A stretch of DNA of 64,000 nucleotides. Origin: Mixophyes australis. Lineage: Eukaryota; Chordata; Amphibia; Anura; Limnodynastidae. Of this stretch, positions 23,334-37,115 are shown piece by piece. The translations under genes and the position numbers were made by a program. Where the stretch lies: positions 56,063,521 to 56,127,520 of the forward strand of contig JAVHZZ010000003.1 in assembly GCA_036250195.1 (NCBI GenBank), written 5' to 3'. Under the pieces are notes generated by a model, which saw only the letters and a program-made list of their open reading frames with translations, searched no databases and was not told the DNA's origin. Every line of letters begins with the position of its first letter. Position 1 is the stretch's first letter.

Positions 23334-26256
23334 GGTAACGACTTCCTGCTGGGCCTTCAAGTGTGGGTTACTAACAGATGAAAACTATCTAATTAGCCTA
23401 ACTGGGGTTTCCATTAGCAAAGTTACAAAACCAAATCATGACATGCTGTCTCAGAAGTTACAAATCAATACCTCAGAAATTAGTGCATTTCTTATATAGA
23501 AATAGAACACAATATAATAACATCAGTACATTTGCAATTATATCAATTAGCGCTCTGCGCTAATAATTTAAGTATATTTATGCAATATGTTATTTATAAG
23601 TGATCCAGCCACAATTGCTGTTTAACTTCCCGAAATTTCACCTCTATGTAATAAGACAATAATAGGCCCAAATGTTGAGTAATGCGATTTTCCTGTGAGT
23701 TTCTTCACATGGTGATGATTCTATCCTGAGTGTTCAAATCATTCTATGATATGAAACATTGAATTAAACACATTCTGGGAGTTATGTAAAGACAGACATA
23801 AGTCCAATGCATAAATGTAAATTGTGCATTTACTTACTGCACATGGAGGCAGATATAAAGATTTACAATTTAAGATATATTAACCTACCATCTAGCACCA
23901 TAGCACCTCTACACTTAGAGAGGCAGAGTATGGGAGGGAAGGAGCAAGCATAGTCATAGAACAGTAAGGGCATGTTAGTGCTCCTGACATACTATGTGGA
24001 GGAGAAAGCAGCCCCAGATTTTCCTGCAGGAGGCTGCTCCCCAATGGTGCAAGATTCAAGCTGGTGCATCTTATGGGGGGAAAAAGTAAATAAAATTGAA
24101 AAAACAAACAATCATAACAAACCAGCCCTAGTGCTGCCAGCCTAAGCTTGTACTGGAAAAATGGGGCGGACAAAAAGCAAAAGTGCCAATATAAGAGCTA
24201 GGCTATGCCAGTCAGTGCTGGTAACAAGATAGCAGGGACACCCACGATATGGGGTCTCCCTGTCATACTGACTACAAGCCTTAGGCAGGTCAACACAGGG
24301 CTGGATTCCCTAAGGGGATTTGGCCTAAAAGAAAGTATGGGTCCCCTCGTAGGACTAATCAGACATGTGCTCAATAGTACTATAGCTACTCCCACACTCC
24401 TGGAGTGGTGAGTGTTGGTTCATAAAGTCATAAATAGAAAAAAAGAAGCATATTGTTTGTGGTGCACTACAGGTCCCAGCATGTCCATGCTGCTATTAAG
24501 TGGTTGGGCATGATGGCCCTTGCAGTACCATGGCTGCTAGAACAACCATGTTATGAATCCCACAATCAGCAACTGATAAGCCCTATACAGAACCTATGGT
24601 GTGAAATGTTTTTCACCATTAGCACCCCCTTTCCCAGGACGACACTATTCACTTGTACTCGGATGCCCCCTGGACTTGATCCCAGTAGTTTATAGTTGTT
24701 AACAGCCATGTGTGAGGTAGAGACAGGGAAACTCGCAGCTATGTAGCAACACATAACAAGGCAGACAGGACACAATAGAATATAGCTAACTGGGAAGCCA
24801 GGTCAAAGGGCAGGAGAGGTACTTGAGGGCAAAAAAAAGGGCAGAGAGTTCAAGGGTAGGCAGAGATCCAACAGCAAGGTCCAGTAAACATATCCAAGAT
24901 CAAACACATGGAATCCAGCATCAAGAGACATACCAATCTATATAGGACAAAGCACAGGAACTAGCCTAGGCACACATAACACCAGCAAAGCAAATATGGC
25001 AATGAGCTGCTGGGTAGAAATCATGTGAACAAAAGGTATTGACTGATCAGCTGCTAAGTAGTGAGCAGTGATGAGTCTTGCAAGAGCTGATACATCAGCA
25101 ACGTGAAATCCCTGTTAGCAGCTCAGAAAGCAGGGTAAGTATGGTTGCTTACCAACCTCCAGCACACAAAATTACAACAACTCTGACATTCAGCAAAATC
25201 TGTAATGGATTCTGTAGACAACAGAGCAGCAAAAACAAAACACCCCAGGGCCCACTGGGACTTGTAGTGCACCAAATAAAAATGTAAATACACACAAACC
25301 CTTTATAAAAATAATTTAATTGAAATAAATACTCACCTACTCATCCCTCATTTACTTCCCTTTTTATTTCACAGCTGACATCTTGGAGTATAGATCCATG
25401 TCTTAAACTAAAAAGCCATAAGTGACGATGCATTGCTAGCTCCGCTAAGAGTTCCTTTTGCGAATTAGATCTTAGTGGTTATGCAGTCATATTTATAACA
25501 TGGGGATTCCCCACATCCCCTGACATCAAAACCGCTAAGATCTCATTTCAATCATTATCTTTTAGTGTAAGACACACTTTAACCAAATCCTGCTATAATC
25601 TACACATTTTGCATGCTATTCAGAGTCTTATGGGTGGCATAGAAAACAAAGTAGACTATGGGACTCAATTTACTCTTATGTTGTAAATATACATTGTGTC
25701 CAACTCTAAATAAGGCCTCGGTGTATGTCAAATTGCTCTTTCTAACCATTGTTGTATATCTTACTTTCTAACCTGTACAAGTTAAACTTATTTGCTTTAT
25801 GATAATTCTGTTCAATACTGTGTTCTCCATTAATAAAGTCTAAAAAATGTTATGGGTTAATTAGATCTGTTGTTATATATAATTAGTAGCAGTTCCCTCC
25901 ATACCTCACTATATCTGTATAACCAAGTAGCTATAAATATATTATATTATTTGAGGTTCAGTTAATTTGTAACTCGCCAAAAAGGAGCTAGATTCTTATC
26001 ACTGTTGATTATAAGCCAACAATATTTAGGATAGAATACATCACTCACATATCTTTTCATAGTAATGCCTCACCATCTTACATTCTCTATTGGTGCAAAC
26101 GTTATTAAAGTACTTTATGTTCTTTTTCTGAAGCCCCTTTATGATAACAAAGGTAATGTAACAACATGGAGTTGCTCAAAATTTATTTGTAACAATCTAA
26201 CTAAATGAACAAAGCTAGAGATAATATACAGGGGACATAAAGATGAAACACAATTA
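23334..26256. other. Unassigned sequence with a possible old LTR
   Basis: No gene. Between about 24,550 and 25,290 the sequence has the purine-rich texture of the solo LTRs elsewhere in the window, with a minus-strand TATATAG motif near 24,940. Neither termini nor TSD could be fixed. Confidence 0.35.
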
Positions 26257-26264
26257 CTCTAGAC

Positions 26265-27076
26265 CAGCGGTTCCCAACTGTATGCTGCAGCTCCCTGGGG
26301 TGCTGCAGTGATCTCACATGGGTGCCGCGGGCAGGGCTGGTGGTAAGCGGGGACGCCAAGTCTGACGCTCCCCATCACCTGCCATCCCCCGCTGGTCCTC
26401 CAGCCAGCCAATAAAATAAAAAAAAACTTAATAGTACAGGGGCAGCGGTGGTGCCTGGCAACCCCCTCCCTGCTCTCTTCACGTCCGGCATTTTCAGTGA
26501 GCAGTGATGCAAAAAGGAGCCTGAACCTGAAGAATAGAAGACAGAAGAAAAAGAGAAGAACACATTATCATCAACATCACCATTTATTTATACAGCGCCA
26601 TTGATTCCGCAGCGCTGTACAGAGAACTCATTCACATCAGTCCCTGCCCCATAACATACATACACACACAGACAGACAGACAGAGAGAGACAGACTAGGG
26701 TCAATTTTTATAACAGCCAATTAACCTACTAGTATGTTTTGGGAGTGTGGGAGGAAACCGGAGCACCCGGAGGAAACCCACGCAAACACGGGGAGAACAT
26801 ACAAACTCCACACAGATAAGGCCATGGTGGGGAATTGAACTCATGACCCCAGAGCTGTGAAGCAGAAGTGTTAACCACTTAGCCACCATACAGAAGAAAG
26901 CACCCAAGTAAAAGGTAAGTAAATGAACGGCAGGCCAGCACTGGGATGAAAGGCACCTTGTAATAAAAGGGAAACTTATGAAGGGGCACAGTGTGATGGT
27001 GAAGAGGCACAGTGTGATAGAGAACGGGCACAGTGTTACAAAGGAGGAGCCTAAATACTTATTGCTTTAAACACTG
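26265..27076. mobile_element. hAT element (Charlie-like ends), TSD CTCTAGAC
   Basis: The left end CAGCGGTTCCCAACTG is the familiar Charlie-type hAT terminus. The right end reads CTTTAAACACTG. Perfect 8-bp duplications CTCTAGAC lie at 26,257-26,264 and 27,077-27,084. It is 812 bp, of which about 320 bp is an inserted V-SINE. No transposase frame remains. Confidence 0.9.
26566..26887 (-). mobile_element. V-SINE retroposon inside hAT
   Basis: On the minus strand the order is a tRNA-like head (box A GTGGCTAAGTGG, box B GAGTTCAATTCC), the V-domain (GTGGGTTTCCTCCGGGTGCT) and a LINE-type tail with GCGCTG.CGGAAT, AATAAATGG and a short GAT repeat. It interrupts the CTCTAGAC-flanked hAT and is therefore younger than it. 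Confidence 0.9.
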
Positions 27077-27084
27077 CTCTAGAC

Positions 27085-28577
27085 TATAGAACTAACTAAA
27101 GAGCTGGAACGCTCAGTAAACAGGCTTACCCACAGGAAATGTGCATTGATAAAAAAAAATACCTCTGTTGCACAAAGAACAACCGTATCTCAAATATTTT
27201 CAGTTTGAAAAAGTTCCTGAAAGCTATGCAAATATATCTGTGAAAATGCCCAGTACCTGTTTTTCTTTAAAGTAACTTGCATATGATGCCTAGTGGTGCC
27301 AAATTTTACAGTATTTATGTGTTTCTATTATTTTCATATTACCTTTCTACTGTTCCAGTTTGAAGATGCACTTTGTGAGAGATAAACACAAGTACTCAAT
27401 CTAAGTCTCTGAATAAGAATATCCGTTTTAACAAGCAGAAGGGAAGCACAAAACATATTTCCATTAGCGAAAAATGCTGCAGACACAAGAGAAAATACAT
27501 TTGAATGAAAAGAGGCAATCTTTCTGGTGATTTGTACAAACAAGCTATGGCAGGATGCAATCACTTCTGATGCTATCACATACTGAACAAAAGTCATATT
27601 TTACACAGATTTATCAAATTAATTTATTTCATATGAATTGTCTCATCCTCTGGAAATACAGCATTGTATTCAGAAGAAAGACACAGCTTTCAAAATTCAG
27701 TTACATTCTTTGCTTTTCGTAGGAGACGTCATTGTGATCCCCAGAGGAATCGTGAAATCTTTTAAAGGGTAATAGAATCAATTGATTTCTGACTAACGCC
27801 CAAATAATGGAGCAAGTGCTTACTCAAATGTAACCTGCCTGACAGTAGTGTTACTTACGTCAAATTCCTTTTTCCCCCACTGGTTACTATCAGTAACAGC
27901 TACCAAAGTAAGAATATCTGCTCTGTGAAAAATGCTTGCTGCTCTCTAACCTTTAAACATGGGTCTTAATTTATAAAACATTTTATATATAAAATGAATC
28001 AAGTTGCAAGCAAAGAAAGCGAAAAAGAAAATAAGAAACCTTGATGTAGTGAACAGTGCGAAATTACAGTTATAAGGATTAACCAATAACATAACTGGGG
28101 GATATGAGGCTTAAGCGGATGCAATGTAAATATTGTATATCAAATTAATCCATTGATAATTTCAGCTTCTCAGTATGAAAAGGTGTAAAATGTGAAGCCA
28201 GGAGTACTGGTGTGTGTTCATTTGGTGCCTCTACCCACCTCTGTGTTAAAAGATAACAGGGTCGCCTTTAGGGGAAGCTGAGCAGCTTCAAAGACCTTCT
28301 GGAGTGAGCTTATATCCTGGTATAGGATGGGGTTTTGACATCGGAACAGATTTTTAGGAACGCTCAGCATGTTTTACTTACACATGGATAATGGCTTGCT
28401 ATATTTTATATAGACAAATATAATTCAGTTTCCAAAATGCAACTTACAAACAATATAATTAGTGATCAACCACATATTTATAAATAGCATGATGAAGTGA
28501 AGAGCAGCCCCTATGTTGAATAAAGCTGTCTGCCACTCAGGGAAATGTGAGGAAAAGAGTATCAGCTCATATAATAC
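27085..28577. other. AT-rich stretch, no gene seen
   Basis: Short frames only, none with a recognisable domain. Confidence 0.5.
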
Positions 28578-28694
28578 ACTGCACCCAGAGCCGTAACTAG
28601 GGTGGTGCGGGCGGTGCCATCGCCCAGGGCGCAGAGCCCAAAGGGGCGCGGCAGCTGTCCGCTACCAGGCTCTATATCTAGACATTTACTGTAG

Positions 28695-29038
28695 TCTGTA
28701 GATACGCCAGATAAGGCCAGATGCAGAAAGAGAGTGGTAAGATATAAAGAGAGCACTGTAGGCAAAGGGAGAGAAAGAGGGGGGGGGGTGAAGGGGGTGA
28801 AGAGAGAGAGGGGGAGAGACGTTCTCCCGCAGTGGAACGCATATGCGTTCCACTGACAGGAAGTTCGGCATTTGGAACGCAAACTTGCGTTCCAAATGCC
28901 TAACTTCCTGTTGGTGGACTGCGGAAGAACGTCTCTCTCCTCCTCTCTCTCTCCCCCCCTTCACCCCCCCCCTCTCTCTCTCTCCCTCCGCCTACAGTGC
29001 TCTCTTTATATCTTACCACTCTCCATACACCTACAGAT
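28695..29038. repeat. Long foldback (inverted repeat)
   Basis: Two arms of about 155-185 bp mirror each other around a 2-base centre at 28,883-28,884 (GGAACGCAA-AC-TTGCGTTCC). The symmetry continues outward through the purine/pyrimidine tracts to the TAAGATATAAAGAGAGCACT block and its complement at 28,999-29,017. The left arm contains an extra small palindrome (GGAACGCATATGCGTTCC) that the right arm lacks. Confidence 0.9.
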
Positions 29039-30238
29039 AAGTAATAACGTCTCCAGTAAGGTTGGGTATAAAATCATTTTCTTTTCTTTTGTTGCTTGGG
29101 ATGTTTCATGTTGTGTTCAATGTCTCTGGTACCTACAAAAGATGCTAACATTTATGTTTGTGTGGCTACTAGCAGAAGATGCTGTGTCAGAGTGTCAGTT
29201 CCAAAAACCTGAGGACAGATCTGATGTCACATGTCTAATGTGGTTCTTGCATAAAGAAGAAAAGTCTGATTTATGGATAATAAATTGGGGGCATCAGCAG
29301 AGGTCCATATTCTGTGTAGACCACCTCACTGTGCAGTCACTGTGTCCTTCGTTTATTTAATGCCATTTTACATGTCACTACTTGACTGTGATGTTTGTAT
29401 TCCTATTTTTTTTGTAAATTTCCAGGATTATGTAGTAAATTTTATAACACATAACTAGGTTTGTTACTTTTATAGCCTTTATATAGCCTCATTATATTAT
29501 TGACTCCAAATAATATTTGTCACGGCATTCTGGGGTATTCAGTTTGGTGAAAGCCCTACACATAACACTGTTAAAGTAACATATTCATGGCACACCACTA
29601 CATCTAGGTAAATGTGCCCACTGTAGAGTTGACAGAGATGAACAAAATTGTGTGGAAATTTCTCACCAACTTGATCTTTGTAAAACTTCCAGGCAAAACA
29701 GGCCGTTTCGCCATTCCGCAGAAGTGTGAAGTTTTAGAGAGTAATCTTTTCCATTTGTCATTTTGAAATGTATTTGTAAATTCATATTTTGCAGACTTTA
29801 TAGTCTATGAATAGAGCTGGGATCATGACAGTCAAATTATTCTGCTGTGTGGTGTATCTAGGGTAGGACTGGGAACATTTAAGGCCAGATGCAGAATGAG
29901 TTAAATATTTAGCAGGAATTGTATATGTAGAACACACAGAGTAGACACACAGGACAATAGAGGTGTAAAAGTATTTATCGCCAATTACCAGATCACATCA
30001 TTAAAACACATTGGGCCAAATTTAAAATTAGGGGTAAATCCATCTAAGGGGTGCAGATGTACACCTGGACACATGATGTTGTGATACAAATCGTGGTGCA
30101 AATTCCATTTGTTTGCTCCTTGAGAAAATACTGTCCACTCCTGCAAGCACTGTATTGCGTTGTATCCCCCTTAACCTCCTGGTCATTAAATGGTCAGTAG
30201 GGCAGAGAAACGGTTGTTAATTTATTTGAATCGCACCA

Positions 30239-30242
<4 letters not shown>

Positions 30243-30282
<40 letters not shown>
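30243..30282. repeat. (TA)n microsatellite
   Basis: About 20 TA units near the right end of the hAT. Confidence 0.95.
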
Positions 30283-30284
<2 letters not shown>

Positions 30285-30457
30285 ATCAAGCACTTGTAAG
30301 TATGTGTAACATAATTATTTCAGTAAAGTGCTAGCCACACCCCCAAATTAGGTTGGCCACACCCACTTGGCAAATGTCACTCCCACTTAGATGGGGGGCG
30401 CCGGTGTCCTGTCCCGCCCAGGGCACTAAAATGTCTAGTTACGGCACTGACTGCACC

Positions 30458-31097
30458 TATTGATGTTTGGTAACTGGAGACTTGTAAATTTGAAAAGGAT
30501 TTAATTAAAATAAAATTGGGTCTGTGTGACACTTCCCAGAAAAGTTAGGTCACATTATAGCATTGTGAATTAAAACAGGGAGATGTAAATTGTGATTGTA
30601 ACTGGTGTCACAGAGCCCCCCTGTAGATCGCAACCCCTGGAGGAGGGGAAAGTTGGCAAAGTGTCTTTAAAAAGAGTAAACTACTTGCAAGAAATTGTCA
30701 GACTTTTGGGAAATCAAGCAACATTGATAAACTGTTCATCTTCAAAGTCAATTTCCCTTGGTGCAAATTATACAACTCCTATGTAAGTTTATATTATGAA
30801 ACTTTGTCCTTTTATTTATAAATCTGTTTTGCCGTAAAGTTTATTGTGTTTGTTACCTGTAAGCATTGTACTTTTGCATATTAAATCTAAAAATTTAACA
30901 AGTGCTGTATTTATTGCTCTAAAGGAATTCACAGCCGTTTATGAAGAAGATTGCTTGACCATGCTAACCCTTTAAATGCTGATATGTGAATGGTTATACA
31001 TTTGTCTACCCAGCTTAGTGAGTGCCTGTATGTATATTAGTGTAACAGAGTCTGAAGGTGTTAAGTGTCAATCCTTTTATTGCTGCTGTGTGCAGGG
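30458..31097. other. Left flank of the satellite array
   Basis: Single-copy-looking AT-rich DNA. The 64-codon frame at 30,592-30,786 has no recognisable domain. Confidence 0.5.
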
Positions 31098-31109
31098 TTA
31101 ACCTGCGTA
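31098..31109. repeat. 12-bp direct repeat, left border of satellite array
   Basis: TTAACCTGCGTA immediately precedes the first satellite base. The identical 12 bp follows the last satellite base at 40,184-40,195. Confidence 0.9.
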
Positions 31110-34100
31110 CACATATGTATGGCCCAAATATATGGGACTCTCATTGTTTAGAGTAGGACCATCCTATTAGCAAAAGCGCCTTGGCGTGGCAGGATGGCTT
31201 AAACATACATTTGCAAATGTGTGCAACAAAGACTTTTGCATTTTTATCTACAGTAGAAATGGCAGATCTGTTGCTGGCTATAGCAGTGTGCTGGGGGAAA
31301 AAATGTTGTGTGTATGTTCCTTGCAGGATAACCCCACCCTTTCAAGCACCTCTTATGGCCTATAAATTGATTTGAGCAGCTTCCACTTTTGTATTTGTCT
31401 GAGAGGCATGTTGGTGTCAGTAGCTGAGAGGGGGTACTGGCACTGAATTGCTGTTTGGAGGCTTCTGGGGTACCTCTTTGGTAAGTTGGCTCTCAATTTA
31501 AAAACACATATGTATGGCCCAAATATATGGGACTCTCATTGTTTAGAGTAGGACCATCCTATTAGCAAAAGCGCCTTGGCGTGGCAGGATGGCTTAAACA
31601 TACATTTGCAAATGTGTGCAACAAAGACTTTTGCATTTTTATCTACAGTAGAAATGGCAGATCTGTTGCTGGCTATAGCAGTGTGCTGGGGGAAAAAATG
31701 TTGTGTGTATGTTCCTTGCAGGATAACCCCACCCTTTCAAGCACCTCTTATTGCCTATAAATTGATTTGAGCAGCTTCCACTTTTGTATTTGTCTGAGAG
31801 GCATGTTGGTGTCAGTAGCTGAGAGGGGGTACTGGCACTGAATTGCTGTTTGGAGGCTTCTGGGGTACCTCTTTGGTAAGTTGGCTCTCAATTTAAAAAC
31901 ACATATGTATGGCCCAAATATATGGGACTCTCATTGTTTAGAGTAGGACCATCCTATTAGCAAAAGCGCCTTGGCGTGGCAGGATGGCTTAAACATACAT
32001 TTGCAAATGTGTGCAACAAAGACTTTTGCATTTTTATCTACAGTAGAAATGGCAGATCTGTTGCTGGCTATAGCAGTGTGCTGGGGGAAAAAATGTTGTG
32101 TGTATGTTCCTTGCAGGATAACCCCACCCTTTCAAGCACCTCTTATGGCCTATAAATTGATTTGAGCAGCTTCCACTTTTGTATTTGTCTGAGAGGCATG
32201 TTGGTGTCAGTAGCTGAGAGGGGGTACTGGCACTGAATTGCTGTTTGGAGGCTTCTGGGGTACCTCTTTGGTAAGTTGGCTCTCAATTTAAAAACACATA
32301 TGTATGGCCCAAATATATGGGACTCTCATTGTTTAGAGTAGGACCATCCTATTAGCAAAAGCGCCTTGGCGTGGCAGGATGGCTTAAACATACATTTGCA
32401 AATGTGTGCAACAAAGACTTTTGCATTTTTATCTACAGTAGAAATGGCAGATCTGTTGCTGGCTATAGCAGTGTGCTGGGGGAAAAAATGTTGTGTGTAT
32501 GTTCCTTGCAGGATAACCCCACCCTTTCAAGCACCTCTTATTGCCTATAAATTGATTTGAGCAGCTTCCACTTTTGTATTTGTCTGAGAGGCATGTTGGT
32601 GTCAGTAGCTGAGAGGGGGTACTGGCACTGAATTGCTGTTTGGAGGCTTCTGGGGTACCTCTTTGGTAAGTTGGCTCTCAATTTAAAAACACATATGTAT
32701 GGCCCAAATATATGGGACTCTCATTGTTTAGAGTAGGACCATCCTATTAGCAAAAGCGCCTTGGCGTGGCAGGATGGCTTAAACATACATTTGCAAATGT
32801 GTGCAACAAAGACTTTTGCATTTTTATCTACAGTAGAAATGGCAGATCTGTTGCTGGCTATAGCAGTGTGCTGGGGGAAAAAATGTTGTGTGTATGTTCC
32901 TTGCAGGATAACCCCACCCTTTCAAGCACCTCTTATGGCCTATAAATTGATTTGAGCAGCTTCCACTTTTGTATTTGCCTGAGAGGCATGTTGGTGTCAG
33001 TAGCTGAGAGGGGGTACTGGCACTGAATTGCTGTTTGGAGGCTTCTGGGGTACCTCTTTGGTAAGTTGGCTCTCAATTTAAAAACACATATGTATGGCCC
33101 AAATATATGGGACTCTCATTGTTTAGAGTAGGACCATCCTATTAGCAAAAGCGCCTTGGCGTGGCAGGATGGCTTAAACATACATTTGCAAATGTGTGCA
33201 ACAAAGACTTTTGCATTTTTATCTACAGTAGAAATGGCAGATCTGTTGCTGGCTATAGCAGTGTGCTGGGGGAAAAAATGTTGTGTGTATGTTCCTTGCA
33301 GGATAACCCCACCCTTTCAAGCACCTCTTATTGCCTATAAATTGATTTGAGCAGCTTCCACTTTTGTATTTGTCTGAGAGGCATGTTGGTGTCAGTAGCT
33401 GAGAGGGGGTACTGGCACTGAATTGCTGTTTGGAGGCTTCTGGGGTACCTCTTTGGTAAGTTGGCTCTCAATTTAAAAACACATATGTATGGCCCAAATA
33501 TATGGGACTCTCATTGTTTAGAGTAGGACCATCCTATTAGCAAAAGCGCCTTGGCGTGGCAGGATGGCTTAAACATACATTTGCAAATGTGTGCAACAAA
33601 GACTTTTGCATTTTTATCTACAGTAGAAATGGCAGATCTGTTGCTGGCTATAGCAGTGTGCTGGGGGAAAAAATGTTGTGTGTATGTTCCTTGCAGGATA
33701 ACCCCACCCTTTCAAGCACCTCTTATGGCCTATAAATTGATTTGAGCAGCTTCCACTTTTGTATTTGTCTGAGAGGCATGTTGGTGTCAGTAGCTGAGAG
33801 GGGGTACTGGCACTGAATTGCTGTTTGGAGGCTTCTGGGGTACCTCTTTGGTAAGTTGGCTCTCAATTTAAAAACACATATGTATGGCCCAAATATATGG
33901 GACTCTCATTGTTTAGAGTAGGACCATCCTATTAGCAAAAGCGCCTTGGCGTGGCAGGATGGCTTAAACATACATTTGCAAATGTGTGCAACAAAGACTT
34001 TTGCATTTTTATCTACAGTAGAAATGGCAGATCTGTTGCTGGCTATAGCAGTGTGCTGGGGGAAAAAATGTTGTGTGTATGTTCCTTGCAGGATAACCCC

Positions 34101-35988
34101 ACCCTTTCAAGCACCTCTTATGGCCTATAAATTGATTTGAGCAGCTTCCACTTTTGTATTTGTCTGAGAGGCATGTTGGTGTCAGTAGCTGAGAGGGGGT
34201 ACTGGCACTGAATTGCTGTTTGGAGGCTTCTGGGGTACCTCTTTGGTAAGTTGGCTCTCAATTTAAAAACACATATGTATGGCCCAAATATATGGGACTC
34301 TCATTGTTTAGAGTAGGACCATCCTATTAGCAAAAGCGCCTTGGCGTGGCAGGATGGCTTAAACATACATTTGCAAATGTGTGCAACAAAGACTTTTGCA
34401 TTTTTATCTACAGTAGAAATGGCAGATCTGTTGCTGGCTATAGCAGTGTGCTGGGGGAAAAAATGTTGTGTGTATGTTCCTTGCAGGATAACCCCACCCT
34501 TTCAAGCACCTCTTATTGCCTATAAATTGATTTGAGCAGCTTCCACTTTTGTATTTGTCTGAGAGGCATGTTGGTGTCAGTAGCTGAGAGGGGGTACTGG
34601 CACTGAATTGCTGTTTGGAGGCTTCTGGGGTACCTCTTTGGTAAGTTGGCTCTCAATTTAAAAACACATATGTATGGCCCAAATATATGGGACTCTCATT
34701 GTTTAGAGTAGGACCATCCTATTAGCAAAAGCGCCTTGGCGTGGCAGGATGGCTTAAACATACATTTGCAAATGTGTGCAACAAAGACTTTTGCATTTTT
34801 ATCTACAGTAGAAATGGCAGATCTGTTGCTGGCTATAGCAGTGTGCTGGGGGAAAAAATGTTGTGTGTATGTTCCTTGCAGGATAACCCCACCCTTTCAA
34901 GCACCTCTTATGGCCTATAAATTGATTTGAGCAGCTTCCACTTTTGTATTTGCCTGAGAGGCATGTTGGTGTCAGTAGCTGAGAGGGGGTACTGGCACTG
35001 AATTGCTGTTTGGAGGCTTCTGGGGTACCTCTTTGGTAAGTTGGCTCTCAATTTAAAAACACATATGTATGGCCCAAATATATGGGACTCTCATTGTTTA
35101 GAGTAGGACCATCCTATTAGCAAAAGCGCCTTGGCGTGGCAGGATGGCTTAAACATACATTTGCAAATGTGTGCAACAAAGACTTTAGCATTTTTATCTA
35201 CAGTAGAAATGGCAGATCTGTTGCTGGCTATAGCAGTGTGCTGGGGGAAAAAATGTTGTGTGTATGTTCCTTGCAGGATAACCCCACCCTTTCAAGCACC
35301 TCTTATGGCCTATAAATTGATTTGAGCAGCTTCCACTTTTGTATTTGTCTGAGAGGCATGTTGGTGTCAGTAGCTGAGAGGGGGTACTGGCACTGAATTG
35401 CTGTTTGGAGGCTTCTGGGGTACCTCTTTGGTAAGTTGGCTCTCAATTTAAAAACACATATGTATGGCCCAAATATATGGGACTCTCATTGTTTAGAGTA
35501 GGACCATCCTATTCAGAGCTGGATTAAGGCTTCGGGGGGCCCGGGGCACTTAAGACAGGGGGGCCCCTAAGATCTAAAATTAAGGGCATAGTGACACATC
35601 CTGCATTACATCACCTACAGCCGACAGTACGACACTTACAGCTCTCCCAGAGGGCTCGCTTAGGTTGTCTGCATAAGAAAAATCATTGTTTCCACAAACT
35701 AAAATACTGTACATTAAAACAATCATCAAAACACCACATTAAAATGGGTATTGACACCACACATTAAAACTAGCAATGATATCACACATTAAAAATACCA
35801 TTGATAACGTGCACTAAAACTAGCAATGATACCGCAAATTAAAAATACCATTGAAAATGCACATTAAAACTAGCAATGATACCGCACATTTAAACTAACA
35901 TAAAAATGTTAACGTAACACAAATTTTGACTATATATATCCATATTTATATATGTGTGTGTGTAGCTATGTATATATGTGCATATCTA

Positions 35989-35994
<6 letters not shown>

Positions 35995-36038
<44 letters not shown>

Positions 36039-36135
36039 GTGTAATAATCATGCAGGACCCTCTATTTTATTAATCATTATTAGAGTTATTATCGAAGCCT
36101 GCCACTTATATTAAAGCTTTAATTAGATGACATAA

Positions 36136-36204
<69 letters not shown>

Positions 36205-36432
36205 ATATAAATTATACTCAATGTACTACAATTTTATTCAAACTTTAATATAACTAATTAACTATACGGCTTCAGTAATTACTTTACTAATGATTAATAC
36301 AATATAATCTGCCACTCAATTTGCTCTACCAGCCTAATTGAAACACTACTGATAAAATAAGTAATCAGATTTAAGACGCCTCACAGCATGATTACTACTT
36401 GATTGCCTGATTAAATATGTAAAATGTAGCCA

Positions 36433-36492
<60 letters not shown>
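35995..36492. repeat. Three (TA)n microsatellites
   Basis: TA runs at about 35,995-36,036, 36,145-36,198 and 36,436-36,492, all within the hAT element. Confidence 0.9.
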
Positions 36493-36495
<3 letters not shown>

Positions 36496-36799
36496 ACTGT
36501 TACTGTTATAGGTGGCTACAATTTACATATTTACTCAAGAAATACCCATGTTATCAAGGGTTTTCTATATATATTTAGTTTTAGTATCATTTTTTAGTCA
36601 CTCACCTACTGTCTCTCTCTCAAGTCTTCATGCCGAGGAGGAGCTGCTGCAGCTGCACATGCGCAGCAGCTCCATTTCAGACATTTTAGGTAGCAGCCGC
36701 GGTGCTGCTAAGAAAAGAGTGGGCGCATGTCGCGCATGCGTCAGCTGTCAGATGGCTGCAGTTGCTGTCAGACAGCAACTGACAGCTGTTTGATACAGC

Positions 36800-37115
36800 A
36801 CAGGTAATGCGGGCAGCAGGGGGCCCCCACACCCGCGGAGACAGCGAGAGAGGGATGTCTGGTGCAATTGCTGTCAGTCAGCAACTGACTGCGGGTTTGA
36901 CACAGGCAGAGGTAATGCGGGCGGCAGGGGTGCCCCCCCGCCCGCGGAGACCGCGGAGAGAGGGATGCCTGGTGCAATTGCTGTCAGTCAGCAACTGACA
37001 GCGGGTTTGACACAGCAGAGGTAATGCGGGCGGCGGGGGGGGGCCCCCCGCCCGCGGAGACAGTGATGTCTGGTGCAATTGCTGTCAGTTGGTGTCAGAC
37101 AGCAACTGACAGCAG
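36800..37115. repeat. 110-bp tandem repeat, three copies
   Basis: Units starting GGTAATGCGGGCGGC (near 36,802, 36,911 and 37,020) each contain CCGCGGAGAC and GGTGCAATTGCTGTCAG. The CAATTGCTGTCAGTCAGCAA part can fold on itself. Confidence 0.85.

Larger units (their letters stand above)
28586..30449. mobile_element. hAT element with internal foldback, TSD ACTGCACC
   Basis: Termini are CAGAGCCGTAACTAG on the left and CTAGTTACGGCACTG on the right, an inverted pair. Each has a CGCCCAGGGC block just inside. Perfect 8-bp duplications ACTGCACC lie at 28,578-28,585 and 30,450-30,457. It is 1,864 bp with no transposase. It holds a long inverted repeat near the left end and a TA microsatellite near the right end. 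Confidence 0.92.

Noticed and set aside
28562..29360. Frames on both strands around the foldback as genes
   Set aside because: They mirror each other because the DNA is an inverted repeat with purine/pyrimidine tracts.
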